Made by a program: the position numbers and the translations under genes
Source of the DNA: Thermoplasmata archaeon
Lineage (GTDB): Archaea > Thermoplasmatota > Thermoplasmata > Thermoplasmatales > Thermoplasmataceae
Assembly (NCBI GenBank): GCA_021810045.1
Contig: JAJZJR010000014.1
Coordinates: 1 to 46,689 of the forward strand
Length of the DNA: 46,689 nt
Reading direction: 5' to 3'
Notes under the pieces: model-generated
Databases searched by the model: none
What the model saw: only the letters and a program-made list of their open reading frames with translations
Told to the model about the DNA's origin: nothing
Part shown: positions 25,892 through 34,617 of the stretch, piece by piece
How positions within the stretch are numbered: position 1 is the stretch's first letter
Layout of the letters: every line of letters begins with the position of its first letter

Positions 25892-26086
25892 ATGTCAGGG
25901 AGCGAGAAAACTCTAATGATTAAATGCAGTTCCTGCGGCTCCGTAAACATAAAGTGCACCAACCAACAGGAGATATTGTACCAACATCTCATAGAGATTA
26001 GCTATCTTTGCTTGAAATGTGGTCATAAAGGGACTTTCACTTTGGACTGTGTTGAAAAAAATGCATTGCAGATTTACATCAGATAA
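25892..26086 (+). CDS. Small zinc-ribbon protein, 64 aa
   Basis: Unknown function. It has two cysteine knuckles, CSSCGSVNIKC near residue 12 and CLKCGHKG near residue 40, forming a probable single zinc ribbon, followed by a beta-rich tail. The ATG is preceded by a good AGGTGA ribosome site with 6-nt spacing, which suggests a leadered message, perhaps shared with the upstream membrane-protein gene. A T-rich stretch follows the stop. Confidence 0.7.
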   Translation: MSGSEKTLMIKCSSCGSVNIKCTNQQEILYQHLIEISYLCLKCGHKGTFTLDCVEKNALQIYIR

Positions 26087-26118
26087 GTTCCCTGATCGGG
26101 TGTAAATCTTTTTTATTT
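26087..26118 (+). terminator. T-rich terminator after zinc-ribbon gene
   Basis: After the stop comes CCCTGATCGGG, a weak stem, then TCTTTTTTATTTG (26106-26118). The next gene is convergent. This fits U-tract termination. Confidence 0.5.
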
Positions 26119-26141
26119 GACTTACCGTAAACAGATTCAGG

Positions 26142-27374
26142 CTATATTTTCAGATGATAATATTCCCTGAAAAAGAAGGGGACAAATGCCACTGCGATCA
26201 TTACTGCACCCACAAGGAAGAACGAGTGGCTGATGTGAAGACCTGCAATCATTATTCCCCCAATTGCACCTGAGCTGAAAGACAGGCTAATGGCAAATGT
26301 GTTTATGGCACCCATCACCCTTCCCATCATTTTCTGTTCAACAATTTTGACCATTGCCGTCATGACAATCACATTTATCAGGCCGATATCCAGCCCCATC
26401 AGGAATGTCAGGCAATAGTCTATGTAAACCAGTGAAATGAAACCAATAGAAAATATGAGAATACCCATGGTCAGTAAATTGACAAATGAATGCCTCCCCA
26501 CCTTTCCCTTAGCTCTTGAACCCAGAGCTGAACCGACAATTATACCTAATGTAAGAGATACAAAGAAAAGTGTGTAATACAGTGCAGGAAGTCTGAGTTG
26601 GTCTGCAACGAGTGCTGCGAAAAATATTGAGGTTGTTCCAAAGGCCAGGTTTGCCATCAGTGTCAGGATTATAATAGCCTTGAGCCTGCTGTCATGAAAT
26701 ATGTACCTTAAACCTTCTATAAGTGCATTCTGCATATTTGTTTCCTGAACATCGTCAGTTATCCCCTCATTTCTCACCAGGATCAGGGGAACAGATGAAA
26801 GCAGGAATACGAACGAAAACCCGTAGATTGCAAAAGTATAGCTAACTGCAATAAGGGCACCGGAAATCACATAACCTGTTGCCTGAGCCAGTGCGGTTAA
26901 GCTCTGCATGAGCGATGTGCCTCTCTTGTAATCGTCATTTGTGAGAAATTCCTTGGTCCAGCTTGCGGAAATTGAGTTGAAAACGTCCATTGAAAGGCCT
27001 ATCAGGAAAGAGGTAGCGAATATTGCAAGAGTTTTCAGGAGCACTGATGTAACAGCAAGCGAAACGAGCATCAGGAGAATGGAGAAACCCCTACCAAGGG
27101 TTGTGACGACCGCCAGTCCCTTCTTTCTCTGCAGCCTGTCCACATATGCCCCGAATATAAAGCTGAGAAACAAGGGAGCAGCCATCATTCCGTCTGATAA
27201 ACCGGCTATTACAGGTGATCCCGTCAGGGACAGGGCAATCCACACAACTGCCACGGCAAAACCTGATGTTGCAATCCTCGCTATGCTTGCGCTTGAAACC
27301 AGCAGATTGTAGTTTTTCCAGCTGCTGCTCTGGTTAACCTGTTCAATATTTTTCGTGATCTCCAACTTTTCCAA
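26142..27374 (-). CDS. MFS transporter
   Basis: A major facilitator permease of about 410 aa with 11-12 predicted membrane helices. The cytoplasmic loop FGAYVDRLQRKKG matches the MFS G-x3-D-R/K-x-x-R/K signature between helices 2 and 3. The second half mirrors it with SRAKGKVGRHS. The overall type is close to the MFS_3 exporters (enterobactin/drug efflux). Substrate unknown. The start is TTG (27374), with a purine-rich AGGAAAAGGCAGG just upstream; a TTG three codons later is possible. It is divergent from a winged-helix regulator, which probably controls it. Confidence 0.85.
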   Translation of the reverse strand: MEKLEITKNIEQVNQSSSWKNYNLLVSSASIARIATSGFAVAVVWIALSLTGSPVIAGLSDGMMAAPLFLSFIFGAYVDRLQRKKGLAVVTTLGRGFSILLMLVSLAVTSVLLKTLAIFATSFLIGLSMDVFNSISASWTKEFLTNDDYKRGTSLMQSLTALAQATGYVISGALIAVSYTFAIYGFSFVFLLSSVPLILVRNEGITDDVQETNMQNALIEGLRYIFHDSRLKAIIILTLMANLAFGTTSIFFAALVADQLRLPALYYTLFFVSLTLGIIVGSALGSRAKGKVGRHSFVNLLTMGILIFSIGFISLVYIDYCLTFLMGLDIGLINVIVMTAMVKIVEQKMMGRVMGAINTFAISLSFSSGAIGGIMIAGLHISHSFFLVGAVMIAVAFVPFFFREYYHLKI

Positions 27375-27438
27375 CCTGCCTTTTCCTGCTCATAGACGTG
27401 CCATGGACGTTTATGCGTTGCAGTCTCCTGCAGTCTTT

Positions 27439-27476
27439 CATATAAATCAAATACTTGCATATAAATTTAATTTATA
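27439..27476. promoter_or_regulatory. Dyad and direct repeats between MFS and regulator
   Basis: TATAAATTTAATTTATA (27460-27476) is a 17-bp inverted repeat (8-bp arms, one central base). CATATAAAT occurs twice (27439-27447 and 27458-27466). These AT-rich elements include the likely TATA boxes of the leftward transporter gene. The regulator's own TATA is about 27488-27496. Candidate operator for the local regulator. Confidence 0.45.
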
Positions 27477-27511
27477 CGTAAAAGCTAAATTTATATTTTA
27501 AATGTGCAACC

Positions 27512-28126
27512 ATGGAACAACCCGACATGTACAGGAAAATGACCAATCTGTACAGTAACCCAACCAAAATGAGCATACTGCTCATGCTTTCAGAATATGG
27601 AAAAATGACAGTTACACAGATGTCTAAGTATGTTGACGTTACCAGGGCTAATCTCTATCATTCTGTTTCCCAGATGGTGAATGACGGTTTTCTGAATGAA
27701 CCGGAAGTAAAGTTGAAGAAAAATTACGTGGAAAAATACTACACAATTAACGAGGAGGTCTTTGGGAGTTTCGACCCACGGGCCTGGGAAGATCATTTGG
27801 CAAAACTCACTGTACAGGAATTAAGGATCATGCTGAGCACATCTATGGCGGGACAGTCCCTTCTGCTGAAAATGGCATCTGAGCGTATTGCTGATGCTGA
27901 ACCGGAACAGATTGAACATATCAGGGAAATGTTCCTCAAAGGCAGGGCCTGGATAAGTTACTCAGTACTGGCCAGAAGGAATACAGAAAAAGTAAGTGAA
28001 TATATTGACAAGATAATTGAAGTCATGTCAACTTCAGAACCTGATCCCAATACCAGTGAAGCAGGCAGGGAACTGACAAGACTCCTTATTGTATTCCTGC
28101 CATTGATAGGGGGAGAAAAATATTAA
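27512..28126 (+). CDS. Winged-helix transcriptional regulator (ArsR/MarR-like)
   Basis: 204 aa. The N-terminal winged helix covers about 15-75: NPTKMSILLMLSEYGKMTVTQMSKYVDVTRANLYHSVSQMVNDGFL, then the wing KLKKNYVEKYYTIN. The rest is a mostly helical C-terminal domain (residues 85-204) that may dimerise or bind a ligand. The ATG has a TATA (TTTATATTTT) about 20 bp upstream, suggesting a leaderless mRNA. It is divergent from the MFS gene and 32 bp upstream of the TatD-like gene, which may be co-transcribed. Confidence 0.83.
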   Translation: MEQPDMYRKMTNLYSNPTKMSILLMLSEYGKMTVTQMSKYVDVTRANLYHSVSQMVNDGFLNEPEVKLKKNYVEKYYTINEEVFGSFDPRAWEDHLAKLTVQELRIMLSTSMAGQSLLLKMASERIADAEPEQIEHIREMFLKGRAWISYSVLARRNTEKVSEYIDKIIEVMSTSEPDPNTSEAGRELTRLLIVFLPLIGGEKY

Positions 28127-28158
28127 CACCCAGACCCGATGGAAAGGGAGTCTTTGAA

Positions 28159-29022
28159 ATGAATCAGAAGGATCTTTCTGAACGAGAAAAATACATAATT
28201 TTCGATAATCACATGCACCTGAACCCCGAAGGAAGGTTTCTTGAAGCAGTAGAGATGTTCCTTAATGCCGGAGGAACCAGTTTTAACCTTGTAAATCTCC
28301 CGGACAATAAACTGGGAATAGAACATTATTATGAGACACTCTACGAAAGAACAGTGTCAATGGCAAGAATAGTGAGAGAGGAGAAGGAGTTTAACCCGCC
28401 GGTTTCACTTGGACCGTATCCTCTTGACTATTTCAGGTTGAAGGAAGCCGGCAAGGATCCGGTCACTGAAATGAGGAAAGCAATTGATCTCGCCTGCAAG
28501 TACATTGCAGAGGGAGAGGCAAATGCCATTGGAGAGATAGGCAGACCGCATTTTCCTGTTCCAGAAGAAGTAAATGTGCACAGCAACGGAATAATCCTGT
28601 ATGCCATGGAAAGAGCATCTGAACTGAACTGTCCTGTAATCCTTCACACTGATGATCTGGATGAAGCTGGATACAGATTACTGGAGAATCTTGCCGATAA
28701 AGCCGGTCTTGATCACAAACTGGTTGTAAAACACCATGCTTTGGCCCAGGATCTGGGGATAAAAACAGGAATCCAAAGATCAGTCCTTGCATCAAAATCA
28801 AATGTCAGGAAAGCATGTTTCTCGAATGAGCCCTTCCTGCTGGAGACAGATTACGTGGATGAACCGGCACTGGGGTGGAAAGTCATTCCACCTGATTCCG
28901 TTCCAAGAAGGGCGACCATGATACGATCAGAAGTTGAAAACTGGGAGACTGTTTTCAATCAGACCTTCAGACAGCTCCCCATGGAACTTTTCGGTGAAGA
29001 TATGTTCCAAGCTTTCCAATAG
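28159..29022 (+). CDS. TatD-family metal-dependent hydrolase
   Basis: An amidohydrolase-fold protein of 287 aa. Metal ligands are visible in order: D16NHMH20 at the end of strand 1, the glutamate in AIGEIGRPH, the histidine in VILHTDD, KHHAL, and the aspartate in LLETDYVDEP. This is the TatD pattern (3'-5' deoxyribonuclease in bacteria). The archaeal subgroup is divergent and its substrate unproven. A GGGAG ribosome site precedes the ATG. It follows the winged-helix regulator in the same direction. Confidence 0.83.
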   Translation: MNQKDLSEREKYIIFDNHMHLNPEGRFLEAVEMFLNAGGTSFNLVNLPDNKLGIEHYYETLYERTVSMARIVREEKEFNPPVSLGPYPLDYFRLKEAGKDPVTEMRKAIDLACKYIAEGEANAIGEIGRPHFPVPEEVNVHSNGIILYAMERASELNCPVILHTDDLDEAGYRLLENLADKAGLDHKLVVKHHALAQDLGIKTGIQRSVLASKSNVRKACFSNEPFLLETDYVDEPALGWKVIPPDSVPRRATMIRSEVENWETVFNQTFRQLPMELFGEDMFQAFQ

Positions 29023-29069
29023 TCTGTCATGAGCAATAGTAAAAAATACACAGTAGCTATTTAAAAACA

Positions 29070-29750
29070 ATGACCCTTGATCCTACCCAGATAGACAAAG
29101 TAGCCAGCGAGCTAAGGTCTTTTTTCAGGGCAGAGTTCAGGTCTAAGAAAATCAAGAAACTTGATCCCTCTTTTTACAAGAATGTAACCAGCGCCCTTGA
29201 ATCCTTGAACGAGGAAGCAGAGAAAAGCCTGAAGGCACAGGATATAACCTCGTATATGGACCTCAAGAAAAAGGTCAGTGATCTTGAGAAAGATTTCAAG
29301 GCACTTTTCCAGAGAAGATTCGAGAAGATTGCAACCTTCTCCATATATCCCCTTGACAGTGAGCTCATGAATACGCTCACACCTGAAGAAAAAGAATTCA
29401 TCGTCAGGCTGCACAACATGATGCAGGATGAACAGAACCTCCTTATCAACAAAATATCCCTGCCGCTGGAAAAGAAGGATGAAACTTCAATGCAGCCTGA
29501 AAATGAGAAAACCGCAGCAGTGGAAGCATCCATTCCAGAGGAACCACCTGAAACAGAAGAGGAATCAGAGCCCCCACTTGTAAAACATGAGAGTGAATAC
29601 GTTCTTGTACGCATTATGGCGGACCAGCCCCCTATAGCACAACCTGACAGGGATTACTACCTCCACGAAAATGATCTGGTTTACCTCCCTGAGGATTTTG
29701 CCGATATCCTTCTTAAAAGAAAGGCTGCACAAAAAGTCGTTTTACCTTAA
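29070..29750 (+). CDS. gins51: GINS complex subunit Gins51
   Basis: A component of the archaeal replicative helicase (CMG: Cdc45/RecJ-MCM-GINS). 226 aa in the A-then-B domain order of Gins51. A helical A domain (1-115) contains LDPSFYKNVTSALESL and LTPEEKEFIVRLHNMM. It is followed by an acidic, proline-rich linker (about 135-170, rich in E and P) and a C-terminal B domain: EYVLVRIMADQPPIAQPDRDY, then ENDLVYLPEDFADILLKRKAAQKV. Thermoplasma-type archaea are reported to use a single Gins51 as a homotetramer; no Gins23 is seen here. RNase P RNA follows. Confidence 0.88.
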   Translation: MTLDPTQIDKVASELRSFFRAEFRSKKIKKLDPSFYKNVTSALESLNEEAEKSLKAQDITSYMDLKKKVSDLEKDFKALFQRRFEKIATFSIYPLDSELMNTLTPEEKEFIVRLHNMMQDEQNLLINKISLPLEKKDETSMQPENEKTAAVEASIPEEPPETEEESEPPLVKHESEYVLVRIMADQPPIAQPDRDYYLHENDLVYLPEDFADILLKRKAAQKVVLP

Positions 29751-29794
29751 GTACCGGATAGCAAAATTTAAGGTCAAACTGCAATGTTTCTTCC

Positions 29795-30110
29795 GTGGAA
29801 AAGCCCGAGGGCAACTTACGCTCGAAAGAGTGAGGAAAGTCCCCTCTCCCCGGTGGAGTCCAACCTGTTCAAGCAGGTACCTCGGGAGGGGTGGTTCAGG
29901 GAAAAGAAAAATAACGGCTCCCTGCGCAGTATGATTCCGTGGGATGACGTTTCAGGGAAGCCGATGGAAACTCTTCCTGGACGGAGAAAGTCTAAACAGG
30001 CCCAGTGATGCCACCGAGAGGGCCGGGTAAGACGCAGCACCTGGTGCGAAAGTCGAATGTTGCCAACCCGAAAGGGCGAACAGAAAGGGGCTTACTCCGG
30101 GCATTTCCAT
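29795..30110 (+). ncRNA. rnpB: RNase P RNA
   Basis: This gene-free stretch carries the universal RNase P RNA signatures in the right order: GAGGAAAGTCC (CR I, P4 5' strand, 29832-29842) near the 5' end and ACAGAA...GGGGCTTAC (CR V, P4 3' strand, about 30080-30094) near the 3' end. A long P1 helix pairs GGAAA and GCCCG (29797-29807) with CGGGC and TTTCC (30098-30108), with a single A/A mismatch. A TATA-like AAAATTTAAGG (29763-29773) lies about 25 bp before the inferred 5' end. Ends are set by P1 and may shift by a few bases. The RNA catalyses tRNA 5' maturation. Confidence 0.93.
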
Positions 30111-30172
30111 ACATTTCAAACAAGCGATAGCACTAAATACGCCTGTATGCTCTAAACAAATCGGTGAAGAAC

Positions 30173-30364
30173 ATGTCGGATAAGAACTGTGAAGTGCCGG
30201 GATGCACCAATGATAGTTTCAAGACTGTCCCCGCTGACCTGGCCAAGAAAGTCTTCTCAATAGATGAAAAGTTAACAAAAGTGCATCTCTGTAAGGAGCA
30301 CTACAAGGAATACAAGAAAGGTACGAAGAAAGAAAGGGCCATGAACAGGATGGACTGGGATTAG
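30173..30364 (+). CDS. Small Cys/His protein, 63 aa
   Basis: Function unknown. The sequence has CEVPGC near the N-terminus and HLCKEHYKEYKK in the second half, a C-x4-C...C-x2-H arrangement likely to bind one zinc. The C-terminus is basic. The ATG at 30173 is chosen because GGTGA lies 5 nt upstream; a GTG at 30164 overlaps that site. It lies between RNase P RNA and a glycosyltransferase gene, 5 bp before the latter. Confidence 0.7.
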   Translation: MSDKNCEVPGCTNDSFKTVPADLAKKVFSIDEKLTKVHLCKEHYKEYKKGTKKERAMNRMDWD

Positions 30365-30369
30365 GAAAC

Positions 30370-31146
30370 ATGGAAATCCCGGATGAGGGCGTTTCCATCG
30401 TCATCACTGTGAAGAATGAGGGACGTAACCTCATGGAACTCTTTTCCGGGCTTACAAGCCAGGAACAGCCATTCGAGGTTGTACTGGTCGATTCAGAAAG
30501 CACCGACAGTACAGCAGATGTTGTGAAGCAATATCAGGAAAATTTCAGGATAAATCATATTGTAAAGAAAACCACCCGGGGTGAAGGAAGAAACCTTGGT
30601 GTTGAGAATGCATCTTATGATCGCATTGTTTTCATTGATGGGGATGTGACAGTCTCCGCTGATTTTATCTCTTCCTACAGAAAACTGTTCAAACAGGGTT
30701 ATGAACTCATAGCAGGCGAGGTAATCTCATCAGGAGTTGAAAAATTCAAGCTTGGAAGGGTTGAACTTGTTTACAGGGGATTTGAAATAACAAGACCATC
30801 TGCCAATCTTGGTTACCGTAAGGAACTGTTTCTGAAGATTGGAGGTTTTGATCCAGCCTTCGTTACCGCGGAGGACATTGATCTTAACCTGAGAGCCATA
30901 AAGAACGGTGCAAAACATTGGCAATGCCAGGAGTGTATTGTTTACAACAAGACAAGAAGCAATTACCGGGAATTTATGAAACAGGCTTTCTGGAATGGCT
31001 ACGGACGGCGGCAGCTCAAAAGGAAAAACAGAGAAATATGGAGTACCATAGAAAAAGGGCCCAAGGTGGGTTCAGGACCTGTCTTTCCACATCTTGTAAG
31101 ACTTGCCTCAGGAGCACTTGGGTATCTTTACGCATTTATTCACTGA
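30370..31146 (+). CDS. Family 2 glycosyltransferase
   Basis: 258 aa with the GT-A fold signatures: VSIVITVKNEGRNL at the N-terminus, VVLVDSESTDST (nucleotide-sugar aspartates), GEGRNLGVENA, FIDGDVTVS (the DxD-like metal motif), and FVTAEDIDLNLRAI, the ED acceptor-site motif. No membrane anchor apart from a weakly hydrophobic C-terminal end. It likely transfers a sugar in glycan or glycolipid synthesis; donor and acceptor unknown. Starts 5 bp after the small Cys/His gene. Confidence 0.87.
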   Translation: MEIPDEGVSIVITVKNEGRNLMELFSGLTSQEQPFEVVLVDSESTDSTADVVKQYQENFRINHIVKKTTRGEGRNLGVENASYDRIVFIDGDVTVSADFISSYRKLFKQGYELIAGEVISSGVEKFKLGRVELVYRGFEITRPSANLGYRKELFLKIGGFDPAFVTAEDIDLNLRAIKNGAKHWQCQECIVYNKTRSNYREFMKQAFWNGYGRRQLKRKNREIWSTIEKGPKVGSGPVFPHLVRLASGALGYLYAFIH

Positions 31147-31214
31147 ATACAAAACATTCAGATTTCACAGAAAATGTGTAAATGTTATAATTAATTCAGG
31201 CAATGTGGTGAGGC

Positions 31215-32777
31215 ATGGCTGAAGTCGAGAATCTCTTCAAGGGCATCAGAAGAGCAGAATTAAGGGTATTTTTCAGGCTCTTCCCCGTTTTCAGGCGATA
31301 TCTCAGGGATCGGGAGCGTGCCAAGAAAGATGAAGAGAATGCGTGGAGTTATGAAAGGGAGAAAAACGGTGCAAAGGCACTCAATGCGTTCATTTCACTT
31401 GGGCCCACATTCATTAAGTTGGGACAGGTCCTCTCAGCCAGGCCTGATCTTCTCCCAAAAGAATACCTTTCTTCCTTCCAGAAACTGCAGGATGAGGTCC
31501 CTGCTGCACCATTTGAGGATGTTCTCCCCACAATTCAGAAAAACCTGGGAAATATAGATGAGGTATTTGATGAATTCAACAGGGAAGCCATATCTGGAGC
31601 CTCACTTGGACAGGTTTATTATGCAAAATATAAAGGGCAGGAGGTTGCCGTAAAGGTAAACAGGCCCAATGTGGAAAGCATCCTCAAAAGAGACCTTATT
31701 GTAATAAACAGATTGCTTAAACTGGCTAGAGGGAGAATCGAAAATTTCCTCTACATCAGTGTTTACAATGTTATTTCGGACTTCAACTCAAGAATTTATG
31801 ATGAAATTGATTACAGGAAAGAGGCCGATAATTCACGGAGAATTGCGAAAAACCTGAAGGGAAAGGAGAAGGTCATAGTACCAGGGATCATTGATGAGCT
31901 CAGTGGCAAGGAAGTACTCGTTCTTGAATATAAAAAAGGCATAAAGATCACAGATATCGAGTCCCTTAAGAACGCAGGTATTGATCTCAAGAGGCTTGCA
32001 TTCAGGGTTGACCTCCTGTTCATGAGGATGCTCCTCAGGGATGACCTCTTCCACGCAGACCCCCATCCCGGAAACATTTCAATTACACCGGATGGAACCA
32101 TAATTCTCTATGATTTTGGCATGATAGGGAACCTTGACAGGAAAACAAGATTCTCTTTACTGTCACTTTACGATGGCCTTGTAAACACGGATCCGGACGC
32201 CATCATGGACGCACTCATTTCAATGGGTGCCCTTTCACCTGCTGCCAACAGGGCAATCATGAGAAGGACCATGGAAATGGCAATATCAAGCTTTCAGGGA
32301 AAGAACCCGGAAGAATCCGAAATTTCAGAACTTTTTGAAATTGCAAACAATGTGATATTTGAATTTCCATTCAGGCTTCCGAGATCTCTTGTACTGTACA
32401 TGAGGATGTCTTCCCTGCTGGAAGGAGTGTGCATGAGCCTCGATCCTGATTTCAAGTTCGTAAAGGTACTCAGACAGCTTCTATACAGAGAAGGAATGCT
32501 TGATGAGTTATACAGACAGCAACTGGGAGAATTTGCCCGCAAAGCAATAGTTTCTATTGAAAAAGGACTGGATGTTCTTCCACTGTTAAAGAAAAAACTT
32601 GAGGAAGACCTCAACCGTATGCCTGAAAAGAAGGACAGAAAAATACCTGCTTCAATCTTTCTGGGATCGGTTCTCCTGGGATCAGTAATAATGCTCCCAC
32701 ACAAACCGCTGCTTTCAATTATTGTTATGATCGCAGATTTGGCAGGATTTGCTTATTTATTATTGAAAAAAAGTTGA
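31215..32777 (+). CDS. UbiB/ABC1 (AarF) family protein kinase-like protein
   Basis: 520 aa. It has the family's KxGQ region, PTFIKLGQVLSARPDLLP, the Ala/Gly-rich loop SGASLGQVYYAKYKGQEVAVKV with the ATP lysine, and the catalytic segment LFHADPHPGNI followed by LYDFGMIG. The C-terminus (about 475-520) has two hydrophobic helices that anchor it. In other organisms these atypical kinases support quinone biosynthesis or lipid handling. Here a menaquinone-pathway gene (mqnD) occurs 17 kb away, so a quinone role is plausible but unproven. Converges with hsp20 with a 1-bp gap. Confidence 0.9.
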   Translation: MAEVENLFKGIRRAELRVFFRLFPVFRRYLRDRERAKKDEENAWSYEREKNGAKALNAFISLGPTFIKLGQVLSARPDLLPKEYLSSFQKLQDEVPAAPFEDVLPTIQKNLGNIDEVFDEFNREAISGASLGQVYYAKYKGQEVAVKVNRPNVESILKRDLIVINRLLKLARGRIENFLYISVYNVISDFNSRIYDEIDYRKEADNSRRIAKNLKGKEKVIVPGIIDELSGKEVLVLEYKKGIKITDIESLKNAGIDLKRLAFRVDLLFMRMLLRDDLFHADPHPGNISITPDGTIILYDFGMIGNLDRKTRFSLLSLYDGLVNTDPDAIMDALISMGALSPAANRAIMRRTMEMAISSFQGKNPEESEISELFEIANNVIFEFPFRLPRSLVLYMRMSSLLEGVCMSLDPDFKFVKVLRQLLYREGMLDELYRQQLGEFARKAIVSIEKGLDVLPLLKKKLEEDLNRMPEKKDRKIPASIFLGSVLLGSVIMLPHKPLLSIIVMIADLAGFAYLLLKKS

Positions 32778-32778
32778 T

Positions 32779-33159
32779 TTACTCAACTTCAATTGTTTTT
32801 ACGCCCTTGGAAGGGAATCTTACGGTAAGAACTCCGTTGAGGAGCTTTGCCTTGAAATCCACGTCCTGATCGACTTCCATTGGGAGTCTTATTCTCTTTG
32901 TGAATTTCTCTGGTCTCTGATCCATATAGACAACTCCCTTTGGCTCAAGTTTTCTTTCTGCAGATATGGTCAGTGAGTTCTTCTCCAGTCTTACATTGAT
33001 GTCATCTTTGTTGAATCCGGGAAGATCGGCTTCAATGACCATTTCGCCAGCATCCTCATACATAGTAACTGGCGGGTATAGGAAAGACAGTATTTCCTTG
33101 GCCCTGTCGCCAAGGTTCTTTGCAACTTCACCTGTGAAATACTTCAATGGATTGTACAT
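32779..33159 (-). CDS. hsp20: Small heat shock protein (Hsp20)
   Basis: 126 aa: a short N-terminal arm with FLYPPVTMYEDAGEMV, then the alpha-crystallin domain (ADLPGFNKDDINVRLEKNSLTI, with the conserved LNGVLTVRFP near the end) and a short C-terminal tail that lacks an obvious I-x-I. An ATP-independent holdase chaperone. A TATA (TTTAAATAA, about 33188-33196) is 33 bp before the ATG. Confidence 0.93.
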   Translation of the reverse strand: MYNPLKYFTGEVAKNLGDRAKEILSFLYPPVTMYEDAGEMVIEADLPGFNKDDINVRLEKNSLTISAERKLEPKGVVYMDQRPEKFTKRIRLPMEVDQDVDFKAKLLNGVLTVRFPSKGVKTIEVE

Positions 33160-33220
33160 ATCTATCAGGTAAAAATGAAAGCTGATTATTTAAACATTAA
33201 CTAACTGGAAAAGAGAAAAA

Positions 33221-34168
33221 TTACGCTATATTGTTTATGAGATTTTCAGCGGCGGAGTATGGATCGGTTTTTTTCTCCATAAGGGCTTTTATTTTCTCAC
33301 TGTCAGCAAGGAAACTCCTTATTTCCTGATGGAATCTGCTTCTTAATTCCTCATCGATTGTTATCTCGAGTTCTGTCCTGAATTTTCTGAATGTAAGATC
33401 TGAATTCCCTTTCGCATATTCGCCATGTCTGTCAATTTCCTTTATGAGTTCTTCATAACCTTCCCTTGTGAGTGAATTGACTCCAACCACTGGAGGGTTC
33501 CAGTCCTTCTTCAGTGACATTGCAAGTGTCTCTTCAATGTCTTTCTGTGCAATGAATGCCCCGGGCAGGTCCATTTTGTTTATGACAAACAGGGTTCCGA
33601 TTTCCATTATTCCTGCTTTTATGGCCTGGATTTCATCTCCTAAACCTGGTCCAAGAACCATAATTACAGTATCTGCCAGATTGACAACGTCGAGATCGGC
33701 CTGTCCTGCTCCAACAGTCTCCACTATGATTATATCTGATCCTGATGCATCAAGTATCTTCACTGTGTCCCATATGGATCTCGATAGCCCTCCCTTAAGG
33801 CCACGGTTTGCCAGACTCCTCATAAAGACCCCATGTCTTGTGAGGGATTCCTGCATTCTTATTCTGTTTCCCAGGAGAGAACCTCCTGAAAAAGGGCTTG
33901 ATGCGTCTATTGCGACTACTGAAACATTCCGGCCTTTTTCGCTGAGCATGGCTGAAAGATTACCGATCATGGTGCTCTTTCCAATCCCGGGAGGGCCTGT
34001 TATGCCAACTATGTGAGCCCTGCCGGTGTACTGGAAAATCTCCTTGACAATCTTCTTGGCATTGTAGGATACCTGCTCGTTTTCAACAATGGATATTGCT
34101 CTGGAAACACTCCGTCTGTCTCCTTTGAGAATGCCCCGGATTAGTTCGTCCAACTTCAGCCGGATCAC
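33221..34168 (-). CDS. meaB: MeaB-type G protein chaperone of acyl-CoA mutase
   Basis: 315 aa of the MeaB/ArgK family, which gates B12 cofactor loading and protects the mutase. Walker A GITGPPGIGKST is at about 55-66, the switch/acidic region reads IIVETVGAGQADLDVVN, and NKMD is the guanine motif. The GTG start overlaps the stop of the B12-subunit gene as GTGA. The three genes form one operon. Confidence 0.94.
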   Translation of the reverse strand: MIRLKLDELIRGILKGDRRSVSRAISIVENEQVSYNAKKIVKEIFQYTGRAHIVGITGPPGIGKSTMIGNLSAMLSEKGRNVSVVAIDASSPFSGGSLLGNRIRMQESLTRHGVFMRSLANRGLKGGLSRSIWDTVKILDASGSDIIIVETVGAGQADLDVVNLADTVIMVLGPGLGDEIQAIKAGIMEIGTLFVINKMDLPGAFIAQKDIEETLAMSLKKDWNPPVVGVNSLTREGYEELIKEIDRHGEYAKGNSDLTFRKFRTELEITIDEELRSRFHQEIRSFLADSEKIKALMEKKTDPYSAAENLINNIA

Positions 34169-34617
34169 TCTTCCATAGCCTTGAGTTTCCTCATTTCGGC
34201 AGCTCTTTGGGTTATGTGGTCAACTATTGTTGATATGGGCGTCCCCGGACCATAATTTCCTGATATTCCTATTGCCTCAAGTTTCGGTTTGTCTGTATCA
34301 GGGATGGTACCACCTCCAACCACTGCTATGTCGTTTATTTTCCTGTTCTTGAGGAGATCCGCAACCTTCCTGAACACAGTCATGTGTGCCCCGTTGAGAA
34401 GGCTGAGTGCAATCACATCCACATCTTCGTTCACAGCCGTGTCCACAACCTCTTCAGGTGTTGGCAGTAAACCCACATAAATGACTTCCATTCCAGCATC
34501 CCTGAATGCCTTTGCCAGAACAAGTATTCCTCGATCGTGGCCATCTATGCCAGGTTTGGCAAGGAGAACCTTGATAGGTTTCCCATTAAACAATGACCGG
34601 TTCTTTCCAGCTTCCAA
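34165..34617 (-). CDS. B12-binding subunit of acyl-CoA mutase (methylmalonyl-CoA mutase C-terminal type)
   Basis: 150 aa Rossmann-like cobalamin domain. The cobalt-coordinating motif is D25GHDRG30 (H27). Further conserved parts are SLLNGAHM and VVGGGTIPDTD and YGPGTP. It works with the separately encoded catalytic subunit. The start is TTG, with GGGAGG 8 nt upstream inside the large-subunit gene; the two coding regions overlap by 32 bp. Confidence 0.93.
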   Translation of the reverse strand: MEAGKNRSLFNGKPIKVLLAKPGIDGHDRGILVLAKAFRDAGMEVIYVGLLPTPEEVVDTAVNEDVDVIALSLLNGAHMTVFRKVADLLKNRKINDIAVVGGGTIPDTDKPKLEAIGISGNYGPGTPISTIVDHITQRAAEMRKLKAMEE

